From NCBI GenBank assembly GCA_964235495.1, contig CAXSAX010000018.1:8434-72433 (forward strand): a DNA stretch of 64,000 nucleotides, given 5' to 3'. This document shows, piece by piece, positions 8,201 through 16,062 of this stretch (positions are counted from its first letter, which is position 1; each line of letters starts with the position of its first letter). This DNA comes from LMUY01 sp964235495. GTDB taxonomy: Bacteria > Pseudomonadota > Alphaproteobacteria > Acetobacterales > Acetobacteraceae. The notes beneath the pieces are model-generated. The model did no database searches, was not told where the DNA came from, and saw nothing but the letters and a program-made list of their open reading frames with translations. Both the position numbers and the translations under genes were made by a program.

Positions 8201-9445
8201 CTATGCCGCTGCCCGCCGGCCCCGCCGCATTGGCACCACCTTGGGGGAGGCACCGGCACCCGCTACCGCGGCCAGGACGTGCGCCGCCCAACCGTCCAGC
8301 GCCGTGCGCTTCTCTGCCGCCCAGTCATGGCGCTGGTAGATGCCGACAATGCCGCCGCGGGTGCCGCTTACATGGTTCAAGACCGCCTCTGTCACCTCCA
8401 AACGCACGCCCAGCCGTTGCAGGCCCGTCGCCACCGTGCGGCGGAGGTCATGCACGCGCCAGTCTGTCACGCTCGCTTCCTTATCCAGCCCGGCCTTGCT
8501 CTTGGACCAGTTGCCAAACATCACCTTGCCGCCCTCCCCAGGGAACACCAGGCCGCGGCGCTGGTCCCGCATCTTTTTCAATTTTTCGCGCAAGATGGCC
8601 TGTGCCGGGGCGGACAGGGGAACCACGCTAGGCTGTCCATTTTTGGTGCGCTCCCCGGGTATGGTCCAGGTTGTCAGGTCCGACGCGATTTCGGACCAAT
8701 TCATGCCGCGCACTTCGTCCCGGCGCTGCCCAGTCAGCAGCAACAAGCAGACGATAGGGCCGTATGGGGTCGTATCTAACGCCGCAGCCTTCCACACCTT
8801 CACAGCTTCGGCGTCCGTCAGCACACGGTCCCGCTGCACGTTGCTGGGGGCCACCGGCAGTTCCGTGAAGGGGTTGCCCGGCACACTGCCGCGGCGCTGC
8901 GCCCATCCAAAGCAGGCGCGGCCATAGGCGGCCAGGGCGCGGGCTACGCTGGGCGTCAGACGGTCCACGATGGAAACCACGTCCCGGCGTTGCAGACGCT
9001 CCGCCGGGCGGTTCCACCAGTCTTTCAAGGCCCGCTCCATCGCTTCCGTCGCGTCCTTGCGGTAGCGCGCGCTGCGATGGGCCAGGTGCAGCCGGTCCCA
9101 ATCCTCGACCAGCCGGGCCAGCGTCATGCGCTCGCGTTTGGCCTCGACCTTGGCAGTCTCCACCGCCACCTTCCGCGCCGCGGCCGGGTCGGCACCCCCG
9201 GCAACCTGGCCCATGACTGCGCGGGCGGCGGTGCGGGCGGCGGCCAGGCTGATAGCGTCCACGCTCCCCAGCGGCACCCGGCGCTTGCGCCCGGCGGTCA
9301 CATATTGCGCCAGGTAGGACTTGCTGCCGGTGGCCACGATGCGGACGGCCAAGCCGCGTTGCTCCGTGTCAAATACCATGCAGTCACGCTTGCCAGGCGG
9401 GCAGGCCATCCGGTCAATTTCCCGTTCCGTCAGCTTGGTGCCCAT
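8201..9445 (-). CDS. int: Tyrosine site-specific integrase
   Basis: This 414-residue integrase has an N-terminal arm-binding domain of the DUF4102 type and a core-binding region around 105-190. The catalytic domain shows R241 (TGQRRDE), H332xxR335 (HDLRR), H358 and the nucleophile Y370 (GIYQRHD). Together these give the full tyrosine recombinase set. It starts at ATG 9445 with a GGGGAGA ribosome site. It lies about 190 bases from the tRNA-Ala fragment and is transcribed away from it. It presumably catalyses integration at, and excision from, that tRNA gene. Confidence 0.93.
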   Translation of the reverse strand: MGTKLTEREIDRMACPPGKRDCMVFDTEQRGLAVRIVATGSKSYLAQYVTAGRKRRVPLGSVDAISLAAARTAARAVMGQVAGGADPAAARKVAVETAKVEAKRERMTLARLVEDWDRLHLAHRSARYRKDATEAMERALKDWWNRPAERLQRRDVVSIVDRLTPSVARALAAYGRACFGWAQRRGSVPGNPFTELPVAPSNVQRDRVLTDAEAVKVWKAAALDTTPYGPIVCLLLLTGQRRDEVRGMNWSEIASDLTTWTIPGERTKNGQPSVVPLSAPAQAILREKLKKMRDQRRGLVFPGEGGKVMFGNWSKSKAGLDKEASVTDWRVHDLRRTVATGLQRLGVRLEVTEAVLNHVSGTRGGIVGIYQRHDWAAEKRTALDGWAAHVLAAVAGAGASPKVVPMRRGRRAAA

Positions 9446-9633
9446 GCCCGACTCTCCCCGGTCTAGCCGGGTCCGCTATGTGCCAGCGGACCCCCAGCGG
9501 ACCCCGCAGAATGGCGTCCCGTGTCAGACCTTGGCGGATTATGTCAGAAGGTGCAAGAGAAAGCCTGTTTTTAAACAGCTAGTTAGCAAGGTCCGCTTCG
9601 TCTTCTGGCGTTTCGTAGCGGACTCGCTTTGCT

Positions 9634-9680
9634 TATTCGCAATGAGGAGGTCAGGGGTTCGATTCCCCTCAGCTCCACCA
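9634..9680 (+). other. att site: 3' half of tRNA-Ala(CGC)
   Basis: Bases 9636-9642 form an anticodon loop TTCGCAA (anticodon CGC at 9638-9640). They are followed by stem TGAGG, variable loop AGGTC, T-arm AGGGG/TTCGATT/CCCCT, acceptor strand CAGCTCC, discriminator A and CCA ending at 9680. No D-arm or 5' acceptor strand precedes it, so this is a displaced tRNA 3' end marking the element boundary. Host sequence begins at about 9681. Confidence 0.85.
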
Positions 9681-9767
9681 CCGCCCCGTTTCCCTCGGAA
9701 ATCGCCTGGCCGATTGAACTTTGCGGCGGTTGGCCGGCTTTGCGCCGTGCATCTCATGGGAACCCCG

Positions 9768-10889
9768 ATGTCCGTCACGCTGTCTCGCCGCGGCCTCATG
9801 CTCACCGCCGCCGCCCTTGCCGCCGCGCGGCCCGTCTCAGCGGCGCCAGCCCCAAAAACGGCCCTGGCCGTGGTGGCGAACTTCCAGCAGCAGGTGACCG
9901 GGGTCGCCGTGTCCAAGGAGGGCCGGGTGTTCGTCAACTTCCCGCGCTGGGAGACCGACGTTCCCGTCTCGGTGGCCGAGGTGATGCCGGGCGGCCAGCT
10001 GCGGCCCTATCCGGATGCTGAATGGAACGCTTGGAGCAACCTCAAGCCGCTCTCGCTCGGGGACCATTTCGTCTGCGTGCAAAGCGTCACCGTCGATCCG
10101 CAGGGCTTCCTGTGGGTGATCGACCCGGCCGCCCCCGGCAACGAGTTCATCAAGCCCGGCGGCGTCAAGCTGGTGAAGATCGACCTGCGCACCGACAAGG
10201 TGGTGCGCGTCTATCCGTTCGACGCGGCGGCCGCGCCGCAGGGCAGCTACATGAACGACGTGCGCGTCAGCCCGGACGGGGCCACCGCGTACCTGACCGA
10301 TTCCGGCCAGCGGGGCGCGCTGGTGGTGCTGGACACCGCGAGCGGCGCCATCCGCCGGGTGCTGGACGGCCACCCCAGCACGCAGCCGGAGCCGGGCGTG
10401 GTGCCCATGGTGGACGGCCACGAGCTGCGCCGCCCCGACCATCGCATCCCCGCCTTCGCCGCCGATGGCATCGCACTCGACCCGGCGGGACAGTATCTCT
10501 ACTGGCAGGCGCTGGTCGGCCGCACGCTGTATCGCATCCCCACCGCCTCGCTCCGCTCCGCCACGATGTCCCCGGCCGACGCCGCCGCCAGCATCGAGAA
10601 GCTGGCCACGACGAACGTGGCGGACGGGCTGTGGATGGACGGGCAGAGCTATCTGTTCATCACCGACCCAGCGATCAACGGGGTGCGGATGCGCGCGCCG
10701 GACGGCACCATGAGCGTGGTGGCGCAGGATCCGCGGCTGCGCTGGCCGGACAGCATGGCCGAGGGGGCGGACGGCTCGATCTACGTGACCGCCTCGCACA
10801 TCCAGGACATGGGGCAGTTCCATAAGGACGGCAGCACGCAGAAGGGCCCCTGGCAGCTGTTCCGCATCCCGCCGCCGCATCCGCGCTGA
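9768..10889 (+). CDS. Tat-exported yellow/MRJP-like beta-propeller protein
   Basis: This 373-residue protein begins with a twin-arginine signal (SRRGLMLTAAALAAA, cleavage near VSA-AP). The mature part resembles the SMP-30/major royal jelly/yellow-like propeller family: repeated blades with GVAVSKEGRVFVNFPRW, MNDVRVSPDGATAYLTDSG, FAADGIALDPAGQYLYW and DGLWMDG. Members are periplasmic and of uncertain enzymology; some are called dopachrome tautomerase-related. ATG 9768 is chosen because it places the Tat motif at the N-terminus; ATG 9756 is in frame and possible. It is the first chromosomal gene after the attachment site. Confidence 0.8.
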   Translation: MSVTLSRRGLMLTAAALAAARPVSAAPAPKTALAVVANFQQQVTGVAVSKEGRVFVNFPRWETDVPVSVAEVMPGGQLRPYPDAEWNAWSNLKPLSLGDHFVCVQSVTVDPQGFLWVIDPAAPGNEFIKPGGVKLVKIDLRTDKVVRVYPFDAAAAPQGSYMNDVRVSPDGATAYLTDSGQRGALVVLDTASGAIRRVLDGHPSTQPEPGVVPMVDGHELRRPDHRIPAFAADGIALDPAGQYLYWQALVGRTLYRIPTASLRSATMSPADAAASIEKLATTNVADGLWMDGQSYLFITDPAINGVRMRAPDGTMSVVAQDPRLRWPDSMAEGADGSIYVTASHIQDMGQFHKDGSTQKGPWQLFRIPPPHPR

Positions 10890-10892
10890 GGG

Positions 10893-11021
10893 CTACTCAT
10901 CCCTGAACCACTTGTCGTGGCGCGCCGTCCATTTGGCGGCAATTTCATGGCGGAACACGATCACCACCGGGACCACCCAGACCACCGCCGACACCGCGGC
11001 CAGCGCCCAGGACAGGCTCAT
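10893..11021 (-). CDS. Small single-pass membrane protein
   Basis: This 42-residue ORF starts 4 bases after the stop of the 2OG oxygenase gene on the same strand. It consists of one hydrophobic helix (about residues 3-22, SLSWALAAVSAVVWVVPVVI) and a charged tail with HDKWFRDE. The spacing suggests co-translation with the oxygenase. Function unknown. Confidence 0.5.
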   Translation of the reverse strand: MSLSWALAAVSAVVWVVPVVIVFRHEIAAKWTARHDKWFRDE

Positions 11022-11025
11022 CCCG

Positions 11026-11673
11026 CTAGGCCGCGAACCGCTTGACGAACGCCGACCAGCGATGCCGCCGCAGCTCGCTGCGCGCCCGGCCGTCATTGGC
11101 CATGTAGTTGAGCTGGATGGCGTGGCGCGTGCCCACGAAGGTGCGGTGGCCGTGCCAGGTGGTCGGCCCGTTGGGGAACACCAGCAGCGTGCCGTCCACC
11201 GGCGGCACCTCGACGGCGTAGTCGTCCAGGTCCGTGGGGCTGCGCAGCAGGCGCAGGCAGCCCTCCTGCTGCGCCCAGGCGTCGGCCTGCTGGTTGAGGT
11301 AGAGCAGCACCGTCACCCGCTTGGCCTCGGAGTCGGTATGGATGCGGCCGTCCTTCTGCCGGGTGCGGCCGCGCAAGGTCAGCATCACAGGGGCGTCGTG
11401 CAGGTCGAGGCCGAACTTGCCGGCGATGGCGTCCTGCATGGCGCGCCCCTGCATCTGCCGCACCAGGGACGCGGCCGCTGTGCCGAGCTTCAGCGACTCG
11501 GGCGGGAACGACCCGCCGCTGGCCATCGCGGGCAGCCCGTCGCGAACGTGCCGGAGAAAGGCCGGGGGCACAAAATGCGGCACCACGACATGCGGGAACG
11601 GCGCTGCGGCGACCGGGGTCGCCTCCAGGGCGGCGATGTCGAGCTGGTCCGGGGGGGCGGTGATGCTGTCCAT
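11026..11673 (-). CDS. 2-oxoglutarate/Fe(II)-dependent oxygenase
   Basis: This 215-residue protein is of the prolyl-4-hydroxylase-like type. The iron ligands are visible as HTD in GRIHTDSEAKR and the distal histidine in TTWHGHR, followed by the 2-oxoglutarate-binding arginine of TRHAIQLNYM. The double-stranded beta-helix segments VTVLLYLNQ and GTLLVFPNG lie between them. The substrate cannot be read from the sequence. ATG 11673 is preferred over GTG 11679. The gene diverges from zapE and is followed by a small membrane-protein ORF. Confidence 0.85.
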   Translation of the reverse strand: MDSITAPPDQLDIAALEATPVAAAPFPHVVVPHFVPPAFLRHVRDGLPAMASGGSFPPESLKLGTAAASLVRQMQGRAMQDAIAGKFGLDLHDAPVMLTLRGRTRQKDGRIHTDSEAKRVTVLLYLNQQADAWAQQEGCLRLLRSPTDLDDYAVEVPPVDGTLLVFPNGPTTWHGHRTFVGTRHAIQLNYMANDGRARSELRRHRWSAFVKRFAA

Positions 11674-11767
11674 GGGCACGGTTTTAGTTGACCTGTCGGC
11701 GATGGTTCAAGTGCGCCGGCCGGCTGGTTGAACAGCGCGCCGCGCCGGGCTATCCGCCTGCCCCACC

Positions 11768-12904
11768 ATGGATGTCGCAGCCCCCGCCGGCCCGCTATTC
11801 GCCTACCGCAGCCTGCTGGCATCCGGCGCGCTCTCGACCGACCCGGCGCAGGCCGCCGCGGCCGAGCGGCTGCAGGACCTGTGGGCCAAGCTGAAGGGCT
11901 ACGACCCGGCGCCGCACGCGGATCGCACGAGCTTCATCAACCGCCTGCTGCGCCGCCGCGCCGTGGACGAGGCGCCCTCGGGTCCGCATGGGCTGTACCT
12001 GGTTGGCGAGGTCGGGCGGGGCAAATCCATGCTGATGGACCTGTTCTACGAGCAGGCCGTCATCCGGCGGAAGTCGCGCATCCACTTCCACGCCTTCATG
12101 CAGGATGTGCATGCCCGCGCCTTCGCCTGGAAGCAGCACCACGGGGGCGACCCGATCCCGAAGCTGGCCGACGAGATCGCTCACGGCGCCGCTCTGCTCT
12201 GCTTTGACGAGTTCCAGGTCACCGACGTCGCCGACGCGGTGATCCTGGCGCGGCTGTTCGAGGCCCTGTTCGCGCGCGACGTGGTGATCGTGGCCACCTC
12301 CAACACGCTGCCGGACGACCTGTTGCGCGGCCGGCCGGGGCGCGACGCGTTGCTGCCGTTCATCGCCCTGCTCAAGCAGCGGCTGGACGTCTTGGTGCTG
12401 GACGGCCAGCGCGACTTCCGCCGCCAGCGTCCCCGCGGCCTGCCGACTTGGTATGTGCCCGCCGACGGCCGCGCCGACGCCGCGCTGGACCGCGCCTTCG
12501 CTGACCTCGCCGCCGGCGCCGTGGCCAAGGCCGAGCGGCTGACGGTGCAGGGCCGCACGCTGCGCGTGCCGCTGGCGGCGGACAGCGTGGCGCGCTTCGA
12601 CTTCACCGCCCTGTGCGGCCAGGCGCTGGGCGCCGGCGACTACCTGGCGCTGGCCACTCACTACCGGACGCTGGTGCTGGACGGGGTGCCCCGGCTGGGG
12701 CCGGACAACTACGACCTGGCGCGCCGCTTCATCACGCTGGTGGACGCGCTGTATGAGCACCGGGTCAAGCTGCTGGCCTCCGCCGACGCGCCGCCGGATC
12801 AGCTGTATCAGCGCGGCGAGGGGGCCAAGGCGTTCGAGCGGACGGTTTCGCGGCTAGAGGAGATGCAGTCGGAAGCTTGGCTGGGGCTGCCGCATTTGAC
12901 TTGA
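11768..12904 (+). CDS. zapE: AFG1-like ATPase ZapE
   Basis: This 378-residue cytosolic P-loop ATPase matches the AFG1/ZapE family. Walker A GEVGRGKS is at 80-87, Walker B CFDEFQVTD around 143-151, and RDVVIVATSNTLPDDL forms the sensor region. A C-terminal VDALYEHRVKLLASADAPP is characteristic of the family. In bacteria ZapE associates with the divisome under stress; the mitochondrial AFG1 homologue supports respiratory complex turnover. The position just upstream of the TCA genes recurs in alphaproteobacteria. Confidence 0.93.
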   Translation: MDVAAPAGPLFAYRSLLASGALSTDPAQAAAAERLQDLWAKLKGYDPAPHADRTSFINRLLRRRAVDEAPSGPHGLYLVGEVGRGKSMLMDLFYEQAVIRRKSRIHFHAFMQDVHARAFAWKQHHGGDPIPKLADEIAHGAALLCFDEFQVTDVADAVILARLFEALFARDVVIVATSNTLPDDLLRGRPGRDALLPFIALLKQRLDVLVLDGQRDFRRQRPRGLPTWYVPADGRADAALDRAFADLAAGAVAKAERLTVQGRTLRVPLAADSVARFDFTALCGQALGAGDYLALATHYRTLVLDGVPRLGPDNYDLARRFITLVDALYEHRVKLLASADAPPDQLYQRGEGAKAFERTVSRLEEMQSEAWLGLPHLT

Positions 12905-13033
12905 TAGCTGGATCAGCTTGAATTTTAGTGCCTGTTGAGAAGCAGATCTGGGGTTGAACTCGAGAGTGGCTCTCATCCAGCAGCGCCGCTAAACGTCTTT
13001 GCCGAGCAACTCATCCCGGTCAAACGTGCCCAT

Positions 13034-13444
13034 TCACGACCGGACACGAAGGCGCTGAAGATTAGGGACAAGGAGTCCTACAGGCCTCTCAGCCTCTTGC
13101 AGAGACCCTTCCCGCAGCCTGTCGTCGATCCATCCCGAGAGAGACAGAATTTTCTCGCTAAGGACCGCATCAATCATAGCCATGGCGTCAGCCCACACGT
13201 TCCCAGCCGTATCACTGGTGCTTGGAGGCCAATTCATGTGAATGTGGCTGTAGCCGAGCCCAATGGTGACCTCGGCACCTACGTTCTCGATATCGAGTGG
13301 ACCGGCCAAGTCAGACTCCAGCGGCGGTGGCACAGTTAAGGCGACTCCGCGCCAACCATCGCCTGTTCGATCAGAGATAGGCAAATGCCTCCAGTGCTCA
13401 TGTTGATCGAGTAACTTGTCGAAAAACGCGCTTACGTTCGGCAT
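13034..13444 (-). CDS. Hypothetical protein
   Basis: This 136-residue soluble protein begins MPNVSAFFDKLLDQHEHW. It has a central segment IENVGAEVTIGLGYSHIHMNWPP and a C-terminal basic tail. I do not recognise the family; the layout recalls small immunity-like or uncharacterised single-domain proteins. ATG 13444 is chosen; a TTG at 13465 would add seven residues. It is isolated, convergent with zapE and divergent from mdh, with somewhat lower GC than its neighbours. Confidence 0.6.
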   Translation of the reverse strand: MPNVSAFFDKLLDQHEHWRHLPISDRTGDGWRGVALTVPPPLESDLAGPLDIENVGAEVTIGLGYSHIHMNWPPSTSDTAGNVWADAMAMIDAVLSEKILSLSGWIDDRLREGSLQEAERPVGLLVPNLQRLRVRS

Positions 13445-13568
13445 GTCATTCAACCTGACGGTCAAGCGGAAGCTTGGTGCAAGTGGCCGCTATGCGTCGA
13501 GGAGCCCTCCAACTGCACCCCCCATTCGCCGGGTTGCCCGCCTCCGGCGGATGGAGTAGGCACAACTG

Positions 13569-13619
13569 CCTTCCGGACGCCCGGCCGCCCTGGCGGGCAT
13601 CCACTTGCCTTCCGGAAGG
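13569..13619 (+). promoter_or_regulatory. Possible mdh leader hairpin masking the Shine-Dalgarno
   Basis: CCTTCCGGA at 13569-13577 is perfectly complementary to TCCGGAAGG at 13611-13619. An inner stem GCCCG/CGGGC joins 13579-13583 with 13594-13598. The right arm includes most of the mdh ribosome-binding site (GGAAGGA, 13614-13620), so pairing would hide it. Whether this folds or regulates in the cell is inference. Confidence 0.4.
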
Positions 13620-13625
13620 ACTTTC

Positions 13626-14579
13626 ATGGCCCGCAACAAGATCGCCCTCATCGGCGCTGGCAACATCGGCGGCACGCTGGCCCACCTCGCCGGCCTCAAG
13701 GAGCTGGGAGACGTGGCGCTGTTCGACGTGTTCGGCGGCGTGGCGGCGGGCAAGGCGCTGGACATCATGCAGTCTGCCCCGGTGGACGGGTTCGACAGCC
13801 ACATGACGGGCAGCAGCGACTACGGCAGCATCGCCGGGTCGGACGTGGTGATCGTCACCGCCGGGTTCGCCCGCCAGCCGGGCATGTCGCGCGATGACCT
13901 GGTGGCCAAGAACGCGGGCGTGATCGCCACGGTGGCGGAGGGCATCAAGGCGAACTGCCCGGATGCGTTCGTCATCGTCATCACAAACCCGCTGGACGCC
14001 ATGGTATGGGTGATGCAGCAGAAATCCGGCCTGCCCCCCCATAAGGTGGTCGGCATGGCGGGCGTGCTGGACAGCTCGCGCTTTTGTTTGTTCCTGGCGC
14101 AGGAGTTCAACGTCAGCGTGGAGGACGTGACCGCCTTCGTGCTGGGCGGCCATGGCGACACCATGGTGCCGCTGATCCGCTACTCCACGGTTGCCGGCAT
14201 TCCCGTGCCGGACCTGATCAAAATGGGTTGGAGCACGCAGGAGCGGATCGACGCCATCGTCACCCGCACCGCCAACGGCGGCGGCGAGATCGTCAAGTTG
14301 CTGGAGAAGGGCAGCGCGTTCTACGCCCCTGCCGCCTCCGCCATTGCGATGGCGGAGAGCTACCTCAAGGACAAGAAGCGCGTGCTGCCGGCCGCGGCGA
14401 TGCTGACCGGGCAATACGGCGTGAGCGACCTCTACGTCGGCGTCCCCGTGGTGATCGGCGCCGGCGGGGTGGAGCGGATCGTGGAGATCGCGCTCGACCC
14501 GGCGGAGGATGCGGCGTTCAAGAAGAGCTGCGACTCGGTGCGCGAGCTGATCGACGCCTCCCGCAAGCTGGTGGGCTGA
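13626..14579 (+). CDS. mdh: Malate dehydrogenase
   Basis: This 317-residue NAD-dependent malate dehydrogenase is of the lactate-dehydrogenase-like class found in alphaproteobacteria. The Rossmann motif is GAGNIGG (10-16). Substrate-binding arginines are R83, R89 and R152, with catalytic H176 in GGHGDTMVP. It converts malate to oxaloacetate in the TCA cycle. ATG 13626 follows GGAAGGA at good spacing. It opens the block mdh-sucC-ORF-sucD-sucA-sucB-lpd and may share a transcript with sucC, whose ATG follows 4 bases after its stop. Confidence 0.96.
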   Translation: MARNKIALIGAGNIGGTLAHLAGLKELGDVALFDVFGGVAAGKALDIMQSAPVDGFDSHMTGSSDYGSIAGSDVVIVTAGFARQPGMSRDDLVAKNAGVIATVAEGIKANCPDAFVIVITNPLDAMVWVMQQKSGLPPHKVVGMAGVLDSSRFCLFLAQEFNVSVEDVTAFVLGGHGDTMVPLIRYSTVAGIPVPDLIKMGWSTQERIDAIVTRTANGGGEIVKLLEKGSAFYAPAASAIAMAESYLKDKKRVLPAAAMLTGQYGVSDLYVGVPVVIGAGGVERIVEIALDPAEDAAFKKSCDSVRELIDASRKLVG

Positions 14580-14583
14580 GGCC

Positions 14584-15780
14584 ATGAACATCCATGAGTA
14601 TCAGGCCAAGGAGCTGCTGCGCGGCTACGGCGTGGCGGTGCTGCAAGGCCACGTCGCTTGGACGCCGGAGGAAGCCGAGCAGGCCGCCGCCAAGCTGCCC
14701 GGCCCGGTGTATGTGGTGAAGAGCCAGATTCACGCCGGCGGCCGCGGTGCTGGCCGCTTCGCCGAGGCGCCGGAAGGCAAGGGCGGCGTCCGCTTGGCCA
14801 AGTCGGCCGCCGAAGTGCGCGAGGCCGCCGCCGCCATGCTGGGCCACGTCCTGGTCACAAAGCAGACGGGTGCGGCCGGCCGCAAGGTGCGCCGCGTGTA
14901 CGTGGAGGCCGGCTGCGACATCAAGCGGGAGCTGTACCTCTCGCTGCTGGTGGACCGGGCGACCTCGCGCGTCACCGTCATGGCCTCCACCGAGGGCGGC
15001 ATGGAGATCGAGGAGGTGGCCGAGCACCACCCGGAGCGCATCCTGCGCGTCGCCATTGACCCGGCGACCGGCCTGTCCGCGTTCCACGCCCGGCGGCTGG
15101 CCTTCAGTCTAGGGCTGGAAGGCAAGCAGGTCGGCGTGTTCGGCCGCTTCGTCGCCGCCATGTACGCGGCGTTCACCGCGCTCGACTGCGACACCATCGA
15201 GATCAACCCGTTGGTCGTCACCGGCGCGGGCGAGGTGGTGGCGCTGGATGCCAAGGTGAGCTTCGACGACAACGCCCTGTTTCGCCATCCCGAGCTGGAG
15301 AAGCTGCGCGACGAGGCGGAGGAGGACCCCAAGGAGCTGGAGGCCGCCAAGTACAGCCTGAACTACGTGGCGCTGGACGGCACAATTGGCTGTATGGTGA
15401 ACGGCGCCGGACTGGCCATGGCAACCATGGACATCATCAAGCTGTACGGTGCGTCGCCCGCCAACTTCCTGGACGTGGGCGGCGGCGCCACCAAGGAGCG
15501 GGTGACGGCGGCGTTCAAGATCATCCTATCCGACCCCAACGTGGAGGGCATCTTGATCAACATCTTCGGCGGCATCATGCGCTGCGACGTGATTGCCGAG
15601 GGTGTGGTGGCGGCGGCGCGGGAGGTTTCGCTCGGCGTGCCGCTGGTGGTGCGGCTGGAAGGCACCAACGTGGCGCTGGGCAAGGAGATCATGGCCAAGT
15701 CCGGCCTGCCGATTATCTCCGCCGATAACCTGGCGGACGCGGCGGCCAAGGTGGTGAAAGCCGTGAAGGAAGCGGCATGA
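14584..15780 (+). CDS. sucC: Succinate-CoA ligase, beta subunit
   Basis: This 398-residue subunit has an N-terminal ATP-grasp domain (MNIHEYQAKELL, KSQIHAGGRGAGRF) and a C-terminal CoA-ligase domain with NIFGGIMRCD and PLVVRLEGTNV. It forms the enzyme that interconverts succinyl-CoA and succinate with nucleotide phosphorylation, together with SucD. Length is standard. It is separated from sucD by an unusual 94-residue ORF whose ATG overlaps the sucC stop. Confidence 0.97.
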   Translation: MNIHEYQAKELLRGYGVAVLQGHVAWTPEEAEQAAAKLPGPVYVVKSQIHAGGRGAGRFAEAPEGKGGVRLAKSAAEVREAAAAMLGHVLVTKQTGAAGRKVRRVYVEAGCDIKRELYLSLLVDRATSRVTVMASTEGGMEIEEVAEHHPERILRVAIDPATGLSAFHARRLAFSLGLEGKQVGVFGRFVAAMYAAFTALDCDTIEINPLVVTGAGEVVALDAKVSFDDNALFRHPELEKLRDEAEEDPKELEAAKYSLNYVALDGTIGCMVNGAGLAMATMDIIKLYGASPANFLDVGGGATKERVTAAFKIILSDPNVEGILINIFGGIMRCDVIAEGVVAAAREVSLGVPLVVRLEGTNVALGKEIMAKSGLPIISADNLADAAAKVVKAVKEAA

Positions 15781-16061
15781 TGCCTAGCAACCCCGACGGA
15801 AGCGGCCCCGTCGATCTCCCGGTATGGAAGACCGACCACGGCTACGAGCTTTTGCCGCCCAGCCCGGGCGATGATTTGCGTCCGACGATTTTTGTGCTGT
15901 CCGCGCGCGATGTGGTCGATAAAGTCATCAACGGATATCTGCCATTCCGCGTGCAAGACGGTAAACGTAGTCGTGTTTGCACACCAGGCGAGTTGCTAGT
16001 TTCAGTGTCTAGCAACGGCCTTCCAATCATCACCGATTTTGCGCCAGAGGGAGCCCATTAA
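15777..16061 (+). CDS. Unknown 94-aa protein embedded between sucC and sucD
   Basis: The ATG overlaps the sucC stop as ATGA, and the TAA ends one base before the sucD ATG, so the ORF fits exactly between the two subunits. The product is soluble and has no family I recognise; a central segment reads PTIFVLSARDVVDKVINGYL. Base composition drops toward AT in its second half compared with sucC and sucD, which hints at insertion. Being translated between two subunits of one enzyme, it could affect stoichiometry or bind the complex; this is inference. Confidence 0.65.
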   Translation: MMPSNPDGSGPVDLPVWKTDHGYELLPPSPGDDLRPTIFVLSARDVVDKVINGYLPFRVQDGKRSRVCTPGELLVSVSSNGLPIITDFAPEGAH

Positions 16062-16062
16062 T

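Larger units (their letters stand above)
1..9680. mobile_element. Right-hand part of an integrative element in tRNA-Ala(CGC)
   Basis: The tyrosine integrase, AlpA-like regulator, Toprim primase-like protein and DUF3631 ATPase sit in one minus-strand block beside a displaced tRNA 3' half, the usual layout of a phage satellite or small integrative element. The integrase is proximal to the attachment site. No second tRNA-Ala end is visible to the left, so the element runs past base 1 or its other end has been lost. The HEPN gene pair at 1324-2462 is the recognisable cargo. Treating everything from base 1 as one element is inference; 1-1300 also contains decayed genes that could belong to a second element. 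Confidence 0.6.

Noticed and set aside
9560..9680. A complete tRNA gene or tmRNA at the attachment site
   Set aside because: The D-arm and 5' acceptor strand are absent, and the variable loop AGGTC with anticodon CGC identifies tRNA-Ala, not ssrA; only the 3' half is present.
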